64,000 nt of DNA from Morella rubra. Its lineage: Eukaryota > Streptophyta > Magnoliopsida > Fagales > Myricaceae. Below, one piece after another: positions 23,809-35,365 of the stretch. The DNA is taken from positions 6,235,947 through 6,299,946 of the forward strand of contig CM025849.1 of assembly GCA_003952965.2 (NCBI GenBank), written 5' to 3'. The stretch's first letter is position 1. Each line of letters starts with the position of its first letter. The notes beneath the pieces are model-generated. The model saw nothing but the letters and a program-made list of their open reading frames with translations. It was not told the DNA's origin and searched no databases. Position numbers and translations under genes: made by a program.

Positions 23809-24606
23809 CAGTGGTGGAATCAGGCTAGGGCTAGAGCCCGCCCGGTTGGTTTCGTCAAACAAATGCATTTATTTTTTATTTTTAAGTTTTACCCCAATGA
23901 GCCCAGCCCGCCCCACCCCCTATGCCCCGGTCTGGTTCAGTTTTCCTTATCTACTCTTTTATCTTTTGATCGGAGAAGCACTGGGCCCATTTTAATATTT
24001 TTGAAATGGATAAAGCCTATTTTCCACCTAAATAAAAAAGGGCCTTACTCCTATTTTATTTACACGCGATATATTATTATACAATTTTCATAAAATGAGA
24101 AGGATAATCTGTTTGGGCAGGTATTCGGATCCTATTCTGTTTAAAGTTAGATATCCCTAATTCTTGAAGAAACTTGGGATGGCCTTGTATAACCTGAGCA
24201 ATACACCTTGACTAAGCTAACTTCAACAGCATTTTTAGACTCAAAGAGAAACATTTAAACCATTAGAACTGAGAAAGAAAAGCCAAATCTATGACTTAAA
24301 CCAGTTGTTTATAATTTGAAGAACATTTCGTATATGACATAAAATTTGGCTTGATTACTAATACATTATTGTGATATTCATTTTCAACAAATCAATTCCT
24401 GTGGTATAACGTCTTTGAATGGACTAGTCCTTGTGGTCTATTTTTTAGATATATAGGTCATTTCATCTATGTTTAAGATATATAGTCTTTAATTTTTTAT
24501 ATTTTAATTTTAAGACACCTTTTATGTTAAGTAAGAATTTTTTTTTTTTTTTATCATTTCGCCTTAGAAATTCGTCCCTTTAAATTAGGTTTTGATTCCG
24601 TCACTG
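23809..24606. mobile_element. non-autonomous hAT transposon
   Basis: 798 bp, bounded by CAGTGGTGGAATCA at the left and its near-inverted TGATTCCGTCACTG at the right, a typical plant hAT terminus. An 8 bp target duplication flanks it with one mismatch: TATTTATG (23801-23808) and CATTTATG (24607-24614). The interior shows no recognisable transposase; the open frame at 23734-24093 crosses the element edge and is not a gene. Confidence 0.85.
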
Positions 24607-25448
24607 CATTTATGAGCACGCAAAACAATATCCCTACGTATTTATAGCCAAGAGCTACTCGAATTTCTGAATGCCTACACAAGGATTCTAGCCAAGAGGT
24701 ACCTGAATTTCTGCATCAATTCTGTCTGCCTCTCGCTTCATTTAAAACGGATATAAACCACAACTCAGGCATCTTAGTCGTTGAGGAAGGTGCTGCATAC
24801 ATTGCGAGGTTGGTGCTGCTTCCCAGTGGTGGTCCTTTTGGTCTCTTCTTTCGAACAGCAAGAAGCTGTGTCACCTTCCTGATACAAGACAAATCTGCCC
24901 ATAATAAAGATGGAAGAAACCCACGTAGCTTAAGCTTGGAACTTGATTAATTCTGTGATCTTCCCTTTTTATGTTATTCTATGCTCATATTATATATTTG
25001 TGTGGCGTGATAATTATATATATTTGAATTGATGTGTACCATGTGACCAATATTGTTTGGCTGATGCACATACTTATAATAATGCCGCAATTTCTTTTTA
25101 TTGCTACTAGAGAGGCTAAGATGACTCTTCCACGTATATATCTAGCCTTAAGGTTCTTAACTTTAACCTGCCCATTTGCTTCTACCCTATTATGAGACGT
25201 ATTTGTAAAAGACTGAAATTATTAAGTAAATTAGTAGTATAGTCACTCTCAACTACTTCTTTACTCTTTTTTTCTTTTTCTTTTTTCTAAGTAACTACTT
25301 CTTTACTCCCCACAGCTCACTATAGATGCTTTGTATTGAGTCCTCCTTTCGAGCTGTCGATGGATTAGTTGTAGCTAAGTTAAATTATGAAAATATAGTA
25401 CATTTAAACACTATTTTAGAGAAAATTATAATACGCTCTATATTTATA

Positions 25449-25795
25449 TATAGACAAAAATGAAATTAGATTCCTTAACTTTTAATTTGTTTTATTCAGC
25501 TCTTACGTTTTAAAAAGTTACATTTATATTCATTTTTCGTAATTTTTTTAAGAGTATTTTCGTCAATCCACGTCACTTAAAAAAATATTACCTTTTATTT
25601 ATATATTATTTTTTATTTTTTAAAATTTTCCATGGTTTTAATAATTTTGTCTTAGATGAAATTTCATCATTTTTCATGATTTTTAATGCCCAATCTAACA
25701 TAGGGCGAGAATTGATATCCTTTAAAACTTATAGAGAGTAACTAGACAAATTAGAAGTTATGAGATCCAATTTAATTTTTTGGGGATATACACTA
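25449..25795. mobile_element. long foldback element
   Basis: About 345 bp. The left arm (GAAATTAGATTCCTTAACTT and following) is an imperfect inverted match of the right arm (TTAGAAGTTATGAGATCCAA). A target duplication was not resolved, so the class is left open. Confidence 0.55.
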
Positions 25796-27433
25796 TGATA
25801 TTTCTTCTACCATTTTTCTTCTTTCTAATTGCTAGGATTTTATTTTTTTTTTGTTATGAAAATTTCACTTTTAGCCTTCAAACTATGCTCAAATCTCATT
25901 TATCATCTAAAACTATGAATTCCATCATATTTAACTTAAAAACTATCAAAATGCATTAATATTCTTATGTCATAAAATTTAACCGTTAATATTTGACATG
26001 TAGGCTATTTTATATACATTTTAACAATAGGTAAGATCAACTGTCATTATTGTTAAAAGTATTTTTATTTGAGAGTAACATAATTTATTTTTGAGACTTT
26101 TTTTCTCTAAAATTATCTCAAGTATGTAGATATGAAGAAGGTAGAACGCTTGAATTGTTTTGATTCAACGATTATTTTCGTTGCGATTCTGCGTTCTAAC
26201 AATTATTGTGTTACATAACCTATTTTTTATACATTCTAACCATAATATCTTACCAAAAGATGAATGTGAATATATGTTAATAGTTTAAAAATTAAATGCT
26301 ATGTATATACAATTTTACGGTAATTGAATTCTGTAGACACGTTGCCCTTAACGAAAGGATGTAACCTCTTTTTTTTTCTTTCTTTTTTTTCTTTTATTTT
26401 TTCTGAGTAAGAAAATATGTAATTTGGAGTATTCCTAACAGATTCTCTATTCTAACATTTTGGTTAGAATAGAAAACTAATTTAATAAAAAAGTCAAAAA
26501 ATATCATATAATAGCTTATCTATTATAACAAATTTTAAAAAAAAATTTAACATATGAACAGTAATTCTCTATTTTTACAGAACGACTATTCACTTCACTA
26601 TCTTAAAATATTAATATCTATATTTTTCTTCTTTTAATTTCTTTTCTTTTTCTTCTCTCACGCTCTCATGCTCTCTCTCTTTTTTTTTTCTTTTCTTCCT
26701 CCCAATCTCATATTCTCCCTCTCTTTTATTTTATTTTATTTTTTTTCTTTTCTTTCTCTATACTTTTAAAAATAAATATTTAAAAATATAAATATTAGAG
26801 AAAAAATAAAGAAATCTTTAAAAAATAATATTTAAATAATAAATAATAAATAATAAATAATTAAAATAGAGAAATTACTCAAAATATTTTTAAAAAAATT
26901 AATAGTCAAAATAGAGAAACATATTTTTCCAAGTTAAATTTGAAGAAACTGCTGGCGATATCGCAACGAGGGTTTGGATAGCCAATGACTGCTTTGACTG
27001 TTTGGTAACAAAGTCGTCTATAGAATACAGGTGGAGCTGAGAAGCGATCCCCACGTCACGTTGACTCTTAATCCGTGACGGTCCAATAGTAATTCTTGCC
27101 CATAAGCTCGAAAGTCCAGGCTGCCACCACTCGCAGGCATCTCTACCAATCAAATTCGATACGACCTTCAATGTTAGCTCTACCCGAACCTACACAATCC
27201 CCACCATCTGCCGAAGAACAAAAATAAAAATAAATAAAAAATGAAAAATCAAATCCTTTCCTTCTCGGAAACTCCTCTTCTGCCTTGAGAGAAACCGAGC
27301 GAACAAAACAGACGAAACTTCTCGCAATCGACTCAAGGTCCCCGAATTTTCGAGTGCGAAGTCTTTGTTCTTCAGTTTCGGTTAAGCTGAATCAAAATCC
27401 ACCAAGCCTTCGATTTTTCTGACGAAGAAGAAG

Positions 27434-30400
27434 ATGAAAAAGATCTTCGGCGTGAAGAAAGAAAAAGAGCCCCCTCCGTCCATCCAAGACGCGTCCGAAA
27501 GGGTTCTCTCTCTCTCTCTCTCTCTCTCTAGTTTTATCAATGCTAATTTTTGCTGTTATGGTTTATTGTACCTTCTTTGCGTTTTCGTTAGATTTAATCA
27601 TTGATTTTTTTCGCATTTGGTCCTAGATTATGGTCAGAAATTAGGCGAAAGTTAATTCTGATTTGTAATGGTTTTTATTAGGTTTTGTTAAGCTCAGTTT
27701 TTATGTTGGGACTTCAAATTTGGAGGAATAATGCCATTTGAATATTCGTTTCATTTGCTTTGCAACCAGCCATCATGTTGTCGTTTTATTTTTGTAAGTG
27801 CTGGATCAGTGTTCAGCACTCAATATTACCCTAGTTTGCTAATACGAGCTAATACATTGTTCCGAAGAGGACACTTTCCTATGTGGACAAATTTATGTGG
27901 ATGGTGTGTTAGGAAAATCAGGTGTGGTGATTGGCTATTGCTCATGATGATGTCTAAGTTGTGTTTTTGTGTAGTTTATATCAGAGTGTTATATTGTCTT
28001 TGATGAATCTGTTTTCTTCTGGCCTGAGAATGTTCAAGTTGTGTTTATCACTGGCAATTAGGATTTGACTGGCAAGGTTAAATAGTGTGAATAAGATAGA
28101 TGGCTAAGTCTGAAGTGAGGTTGATATGCTATGAAAATTGGATGAAGATGGAGTCTTAGATGGAATATTTGTGAAAGCATTTGTAGTCCTTAGTTTCTTA
28201 ATGAAGCACTTTGCTACATGGAAGCATGTTGGTCCGATTCCAAATGACAAGCATGAAGCTATAATGTCTCTAGTCATGGAATTATCAAGTGAGATGGTCA
28301 TTATGAAGCTCCCATCTCTTCAATTAGGTGCATGTTTGAGCTGTTAATAAAGAAACCAAGTAGAGGGGATATTCTTTTCATCACTTCTGATGGATGCTCC
28401 GTGGTCAGAGAGATCTATTATCTGACTGTTTTTTATGACATCGACACTGTTGTGTTTTATACTCATGTGATTTCTTTTGCTGCTTTGAACTTCTTCCCCT
28501 GATTTTGAGCCACCTCCCAATAATTCAAGTTCATTGAAAAGTGATGCTACCCTTGCAAAGCTTTCTCCCCGACATACTGATTTGAATAACATATGGTAGT
28601 TTTGGTAAGAGAGAGATTTTCTGTGCGTAGGACAGGATAAAACTAGTTGTTGAATATCCAGCAATTGAACTAACTTACAGACGTTGGGCTCTGGAGCACT
28701 AGATGAAGTGATTTCCTTTTCCTGCTATTTGTCTTTTTTTATTTATTTGTAGAAATCATGTTTATATAATACTCCAGTGTTACAATAGTTTATACTCAAA
28801 ACGTTTTGGTTGTAATTCATTTTGGGATAAATACACTTTTTTTAATCAACTATAAAGAGTTTGACACATTGCATCCTAAACTATGAGTTTTGACACGTTG
28901 CACTCTTCAATTACCAATGTTAGACACTTTGCATTATTTGTCAAAATTTTCAGTTAAATTATACAGAAAGTGACTTTTTTTATACTTGAAATGACGATAA
29001 TACTTCCAATGACTTGGATCGATTTCTAACAATACCCTCAAAATATGCCAAGTGTGTCAGGGGCATTATTTTCATTTCGGTCTAATTTGACAGAGGGTGC
29101 AAAATGTATAAGATTAGTAGTTGGAAGATGCAATGTGTCAAAGAGTGTATTTTAGGGTGCAATGTGTCAAACTTCTTATAGTTGATAGGTTAAAAATGTT
29201 TTTATCCCATTCATTTTTTGCATAGTTTTAAGGCATAATTGCACCCAAAGTCCCTGTGGTGTTGAAAGGTTGAAAATAAGCTCCAGAGGTAAGAAAAATG
29301 ACAAATAGCTCCCTAGGGCAGATATTCCATTAAAAATAGGCCCCTCCATACACTCTCATATCAGACGTTAATGGTGACTTATTTGTAACTTGAATGTATG
29401 GAGGGGCATGTTTTTAACGGAATATCAACCTCAGGGAGCTATTTGTCGATTTCTTACCTTAGGGGCTTATTTGCAACTTTTTAATTCCACAGGGACTTTG
29501 GGTGCAATTATGCCTAGTTTTAAACACCTATTTGGCTGCTGCCAGCTTTATATATGTTTAACTTTATTGATTTAAGGTAATGTTTACTTGAAATTTCTTA
29601 CCTTGGTATCTGTTTTTAGATATTGAATTTTTTTTTGGGTGGGTAGATATAAAATCTTGCCATTGTATCTCTATGGGATATTCACTTGGACTGATGCCTG
29701 ATTTATTTTCTTTCCCAGATCAATAAAAGAGGCGAGACAGTGGATGATAAGATCAAAAGGCTTGATGTTGAACTTAGTAGATACAAAGAACAAATTAAGA
29801 AAACAAGACCTGGTCCTGCTCAAGAAGCTGTTAAAGCTCGAGCCATGAGGGTTCTCAAGCAAAAGCGAATGTAGGCGCCTCTTCTCTTGTCACTATCTAT
29901 TTATTGCAGTTTTATTGGCAGATAGCATTGTGTATTTTCCATTATGTATATTCAACGGTTCCTCTTGAAAGAGTTATTCCTGGAGCAGGGAGGCTTTTAT
30001 CTGTATTCAGAGCTTAGGTTTCAGTATATCTTGAAAGGCTTTGACTTTGATGGGAATCCTTCCTCCATGTTCAGATCTGTAAAGAGCTTGAACTCTGGAG
30101 AGTTTCTTTGAGTGGATTAAGCTAATGGTTGTGATAAAAACACTGGGAAGAAAGGTTAAACGTTTCAAGTTTTCATCAAGAAGAGGTACTAGGTAATTGG
30201 GGTTTAATTGATAAAACAGTTTTATAAACTACATAAGTCAAAAGTTAGTGGGTACTCATTGAAACATCATTATCAAATGAAGTCGTTACACATGAAATAA
30301 AGCTAGGGGATTATGTGCCTCAATTAGAAAAAAAGAAAACTTCGTTAACTTGATAATTTGACCTATTCAAGGGTCATTTTGATTTCAATCATCAAGCAGA

Positions 30401-33341
30401 TTACTGGACATGGCAAATTTCCATGTCCTCTATTTTGGACAACCACATGATACCCTGTTATTCGATACAATTTGCTATATAACTTTGGTGTTGCTGTTGT
30501 TCTGAAAATCATTGTGTTGTAGACGCCTCCATTTTGCTTATACAATTGACATCAGCCTATAACTCGTGAAACAAAACCACAGATCAGCTTATTGGTACTT
30601 TTTAATGGAGTAATATATATTCTGTACATCTCCCAGTTTCCCAATGGTTGTGCATAAGATCTCAACAGCTTTTAGTGTCCCAAAGTTTCATTGAGGTCAA
30701 TGATCTGACTCTAAGTTCTGCATTATAGGAAGTTGTTTATGGGATGATATTTACGGATGTCATGCAGGACAGCGCTATTTATTTTAATAGCAATACCTTG
30801 GTGCCTTTTTTTCTGTTACTAGTGCCAGTGTGTTGCCCTCATCAATTCTAAATGTTTTACCTATTATCTCCTGCAGGACTTGCATTATGCTATTAGTGGT
30901 TCTCTAGAGATAGGTTTTTAGGACATTCATTGCAAAAAAGTTATTCCTAAGGTTCTTGATTGATTTGTGAATGGTCAAATTGATAATAACATGACCAGAG
31001 TAAAGTCTTTGATATTTAAGTAACTTACTTTTTTGAGTATGGATAATGGTTTGGTTACTATCAGTGTAATATATGTTTCAATTAGTCTTGCTTTTATTTA
31101 CCTGCATGGATTACACAATCCATTAAGCTTCTGGACAGGTATGAAGGACAGCGGGACATGCTGTACAATCAGACGTTCAATCTTGATCAAGTTGCCTTTG
31201 CCTCTGAGGGTATTAAAGATGCTCAACAAACCGTATGTTCTAGGGAGCTTTCATTTTTTTCTTATTAATGTCCATTATAGAAATATGATCTTAATGAGCC
31301 CTTTCAGTCTGGCCGTCGCGATAAATTCAAACCCTTTCCCTGTTCCTGTCTACATATACGGGATATTTTAAGAAGTGAACATCCTAGGTTACAGGCGATT
31401 GATACAATAAGAAACATATTATGCAATTGAGTGGCTTTCTATGAAGGTACTCACACCTGAGAACTTTTCATTGGCTGACTTGAGCTTAAAGATTTCCAAA
31501 TAGTGCTATTAGAGATAATGCAACTGTATGTTGTGATCATCATTTATTGACTTGTAATTTTGTTTGATTTGTTGCACATAGTAAAATCGCTGTTCTATAG
31601 ATCTCATGGATTTCAACCATATTATTGCCTATGGAATCATAAAGATAGTCCTGCAAGTTGTTTCACAATTTATGTGGTCAGACTCATCTAATTTATGCTA
31701 TGCAGCCTGTTTTGAAATTTTCCGTTTAGAACATGGTCTTAGATGAATAATCAATTTGGGCTAAGAGTCTGGTATCGATTTGCTCTGGTTGTTGAAGTAG
31801 ATGATTCAATGTATGCTGCATCAAGTTTGGTCATACTAGGGTTGTGCTATATTCACTATAAAAAATGTCTTTTTCTTGGTAGCGCCCCAAGGGGCATGGT
31901 TCAAAGCAGTTCAGGTGGAGCTTATTCTTTATTGGAGCCTGCTGCCTACCTCATGAGAGGTAGGGGAAGAACCATTTGTCAGTAGGGAGGGATTCTACCT
32001 ATATATGGTTGATCTAAGCTCTAGAATCTGACACTCAATTCCTTTTCCATTCATGTTATGAGACAGAATTGTTGTGATGCATGTATGGGAACCAGATAGT
32101 ATTATTACTATATTTTGTTACAATTTCCTTTTTTTTTTCTTCTATCCAGATGTCAGCGTTGAAATCTGCAAATCAGGAGTTGAAAGGAATGATGAAAACT
32201 GTGAAGATCCAAGACATTGATGTGTGTATCACTTTTATCTTTTTCCCCTACTTAGCATCTATTATGACCTTTGTGAATTTTCTGGTGCTGAGTTGGTGGA
32301 TGTTGTGATCTTTAGAACTTGCAAGATGAGATGATGGACCTTATGGATGTGAGTACTGAAATTCAAGAGACCCTGGGTAGGAGCTATAGTGTGCCAGATG
32401 ACATTGATGAGGAAGACCTTATGGGTGGTAAGCTTTTATATTATCGAAAGGCTAAAATATGAGGGGGCATATTCATCAGTTTTGATTTCGTGTATTATTG
32501 AATGTTCCTGATTTTAGTCTGTGATGGACTCTATTTGATGCTGGAATTACCGATTCGTGGGAATAGTGTCAAAAGCTTACTTATTAGTGTGTTCAAAACC
32601 AGCATGATAGGTATCATTTTCATTCATTATTAAGATGATATAATCTTTTTAATCTAATCTGCTTATTCCTAAGCAACACATCTGACCGATAGTGCAATGT
32701 AAATTATATTCATTATAATTAAATAGATTCGTGCCCTGCTTTTACAAACCATCTTTTCTATGCATTAATAAGTTCTCGTTTTTCGGTCCAGAGCTTGATG
32801 CTCTGGAAGCAGACATGGGAATGGAAACTGAATCTGATGGGGTGCCCTCTTACCTCCAACCTGATAATTTAACTGATTTGGATTCCGAGCTCAACTTGCC
32901 TTCAGCACCCACAGGGCACTCAGCTGTGCCAGCTGGCAGATCCCATGCCCAGGTAAAGTCCATTGAGAAAAAATTGTTAGCATATCTTCTTTTTTGTCCA
33001 TTTGCTCAAAATTATAAGAAAGGAAATCTTGGATCTCATGAAAAAGTTCAGCTGATTATGGGTGGATATTTGGTTTGCGTGCCCAATGAGCTTTTTTTGG
33101 TTGTTGCATTAGAAATACTAGCAAAGCTAGACTGCAATAATTTTTAGTCGCCCATTTTCTTCCATTTGCTCGGGCACCTGTGCCTGGAATCTGGATCTGG
33201 CTTAATTTGCTGTACTTTTCTTTATATTACACGCACACGTCTTTCTTTTCCATTTACTGATGCTTGTGCAATCCTGGATACTGACAGGCTGAGGACGAAC
33301 TGGGCTTACCTACTGTTCCACGGGCATCTCTTCGCGATTAG
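27434..33341 (+). CDS. VPS60: VPS60/CHMP5, ESCRT-III family protein
   Basis: Seven exons: 27434-27502, 29719-29870, 31139-31232, 32150-32221, 32316-32427, 32792-32952, 33288-33341 (714 bp, 237 aa). This is an accessory ESCRT-III subunit acting with the VPS4 regulator LIP5/VTA1 in sorting membrane proteins into multivesicular bodies. The sequence shows the family order: short N-terminus with PPPSIQDASERINKRGE, basic helices with RYKEQIKKTRPGPAQEAVKA and YEGQRDMLYNQTFNLDQV, then MKTVKIQDIDNLQDEMMDLM, the acidic ELDALEADMG and the C-terminal DELGLPTVPRASLRD. Length fits plant VPS60. All junctions are GT-AG and frames close. Intron 1 is 2.2 kb, starts with a TC microsatellite and holds two Mutator-type elements. 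The gene looks intact. Confidence 0.97.
27506..27529. repeat. TC microsatellite just inside VPS60 intron 1
   Basis: About 12 TC units starting three bases after the donor GT. Pyrimidine repeats in this position are common in plant first introns. Confidence 0.9.
28824..29208. mobile_element. Mutator-type foldback MITE (family 1) in VPS60 intron 1
   Basis: 385 bp with long inverted arms: GGGATAAATACAC at the left, and at the right an arm containing TGCAATGTGTCAAAC and ending TTTTTATCCC. A perfect 9 bp target duplication ATTCATTTT flanks it (28815-28823 and 29209-29217), characteristic of Mutator-like elements. Relatives lie at 43416-44091 and 48536-48912. No coding capacity. Confidence 0.88.
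29232..29514. mobile_element. Mutator-type foldback MITE (family 2) in VPS60 intron 1
   Basis: 283 bp with terminal inverted repeats of about 27 bp that match perfectly: the left starts GGCATAATTGCACCCAAAGT and the right ends ACTTTGGGTGCAATTATGCC. A perfect 9 bp target duplication TAGTTTTAA flanks it (29223-29231 and 29515-29523). Different in sequence from family 1 just upstream. Insertion looks recent. Confidence 0.93.
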
Positions 33342-33560
33342 GAATTATTACTGTCTACCCAAGACTCTTGTGCACGAATTTATGTTGTGTGGAAGCTGGA
33401 TGGATCAAGCTCTTGTATACATTGTGCAGAATTGAACTTACGGTTGATATAGTTTTCTATCTTTTCTGGTTACCTATTTCCCGTGGATTTGTTTTTCATC
33501 ACAAAAAAACCATATACGTAGCAAAATAAAACAAAAGAAATGGAAAAAAGAAAAGAGGTT

Positions 33561-33575
33561 GGGGGGGGGGGGGGG
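33561..33575. repeat. G15 homopolymer
   Basis: An uninterrupted run of 15 G, the counterpart on the other strand of the C15 tract at 3615-3629. Confidence 0.9.
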
Positions 33576-33753
33576 AGATAACAAGAAATAAACGTAGGAA
33601 GCTTGGTGCACTCTGATAAAAGAACACTGCACCGGCATGTAGCTTGGAGTCGTAAGATTTAGCAGATAACTTACGATGGTGACGGGACAGGGCAATGAAA
33701 TTTTGAAAACAACGAATCAGCAGCAGTAAATTACTCCCTTTTCCACTCGAGAC

Positions 33754-33933
33754 ATTGGGGTGTTTATTTATCTAATTTTTCGGAATCTAAAATTTTTACG
33801 ATATTAAATATATTTTATAAATTTTAATAAACCTTATATTTTTACGAATACACTTCACATTTTTTACAAATCTTAATAAATTTCAATATTTAAAAAAATC
33901 TTAAAATTTCAAAAATATTCCAAACACCCCAAT
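33754..33933. mobile_element. MITE with ATTGGGGTGTTT termini
   Basis: About 180 bp. The left end ATTGGGGTGTTT and right end AAACACCCCAAT are perfect inverted repeats, and the interior is AT-rich with further imperfect pairing. Target duplication not resolved. Confidence 0.7.
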
Positions 33934-33939
33934 ATAGCT

Positions 33940-34135
33940 GCGTTGGTTTCAAAATATTTTCAAAATTTTTTTACAATCAATTTTTATTAATTTTAATAAT
34001 TTTTTTTTATAAATTTTAATTACTATTAATAAAAAGTTTACAAATTTTTATAATTTTTTTTATTAATTTTAAAAGAATTTATATTATTTTTAAAAAATTT
34101 AAACACAATAAATATTTTCAAAATCGAAACAAACA
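33940..34135. mobile_element. AT-rich MITE-like element (second of three)
   Basis: Imperfect inverted ends, GTTGGTTTCAAAATATTTTC at the left and AAATATTTTCAAAATCGAAA followed by CAAAC at the right. Boundaries approximate. Confidence 0.5.
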
Positions 34136-34140
34136 TAAAT

Positions 34141-34317
34141 TGTATTTGAATGTTAAAATTTTGAAAAGGTTAAAATTTTAAGATTTTAAAATTGATAAAA
34201 ATAATTTAAATGAATTTTTTATATTTATTATAATAAAAAATAATAATTTAATAAAAACTTATATTATAATTATTTTATTATATAAAAATTTTAAAATTTT
34301 AATAAACAAACGCACCC
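34141..34317. mobile_element. AT-rich MITE-like element (third of three)
   Basis: Left end TGTATTTGAATGTTAAAATT and right end AATAAACAAACGCACCC form imperfect inverted repeats. The interior resembles the elements at 14279-14451 and 42896-43093. Confidence 0.55.
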
Positions 34318-35365
34318 ATACCTACGTATCAAATTTTGCTTAAGAACTTAATCAGCGCATATGGAATCAGGGTGGTGGGAACATATGCATGTGCGTGTCA
34401 GCTTTTCTGTCTCTGCTCGACCACGCCAGGGTTCATTGCTTTGTCAGGCAATCACGAAGCTAGAGGGACATCCTGACGCAACTTTTGTTTTTGTTTTTTT
34501 AATCCTGATGCAACTTAACACGCTTTGGCAGAGTTTAGGTAAACCAGAGTTCATGAAACCAGAATCGCATGTCAGTTCTTTTCCTCTTTAAGTCATTCAA
34601 TGAGACACCATAAATGCGCTGACAACTTGTGGTGTTCATACACCTTTGGCCACTCCATTCTATGAAAGCACGCCAAGTACGTCATGGAGAAAAAAAAAAA
34701 ATATCAGATCCTCTTTAATTATTTGTCAATTTCGGACAGCAAGATCTTATGATGGGACCACTTCTTTTGTCTTTTTCGAAATTGCACAGTAAACAGAAAA
34801 TTACAGCACATCTGGATCCAAAGAAAACGGGTACAAGTTTCAGAGATACTGAACTATTCTGCAAACTCTGATCAATCGGGTCGGATTGGAGGGAGAATAA
34901 GTTATGGTGTGAGGCTCATTCATTTCAAGTGTTGACCTTAGCAGCACATTGATGTCTAGAGCAATATCAAGGAAGATACCCTTCAGAAGGGAAACTTTCG
35001 GTCATGCAACCGCTTTCACGCTTTGCAAACGAGAAAAATGTATGAGAGGTCCAATCTTAGGAGATGAAGGGGATTTCTAACATTGCTCGGATGTATCCCC
35101 AAAGATGTGTGCCGGGTTTCAAAGTCAAAAGTAGAGAACATTGTGATGCTTTCCACTTCATATGAAGATTAGTTTTCTAGAACATCAATTACTACAGGAC
35201 ATCTAAAGACTACAGTCTAGGACTGAGACTGAAAGAAATGGCTATCAAGAACATGCAGTAGCTTTGGCCTGGTTCTGCTTCAGACATAATGCAGGCGGTA
35301 GACACAAGCCACATCTTCCAGGCTGCATAAATGTAGAGGTACGTACTTCTCCAGCATTTTTACAT

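Larger units (their letters stand above)
20636..27433. other. 6.8 kb AT-rich intergenic region with transposon remnants
   Basis: Lies between the divergent uricase and VPS60 starts; no gene is supported. The first few hundred bases should hold the uricase promoter, and about 27180-27433 the VPS60 5' UTR and promoter. Between are MITEs and hAT-like elements listed separately, long pyrimidine tracts near 26640-26760, and a GC-richer stretch at 23110-23370 of unknown origin. On the minus strand, about 24895-24770 looks exon-like, with an acceptor-like TATCAG before an open stretch containing RPKGPPLGSSTNL, but I could not assign it. Confidence 0.5.
33342..35365. other. intergenic between VPS60 and the bZIP gene (tail to tail)
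   Basis: Holds the 3' UTRs of both genes, a G15 run, and three AT-rich MITE-like elements in a row (33754-34317). No coding region is supported in 34318-35365. Confidence 0.55.

Noticed and set aside
23734-24093. 119-residue plus-strand frame
   Set aside because: Crosses the left boundary of the non-autonomous hAT element at 23809; not conserved protein sequence.
26899-27171. 90-residue minus-strand frame upstream of VPS60
   Set aside because: In the VPS60 promoter region, no similarity recognised and no transcript signals; judged chance.
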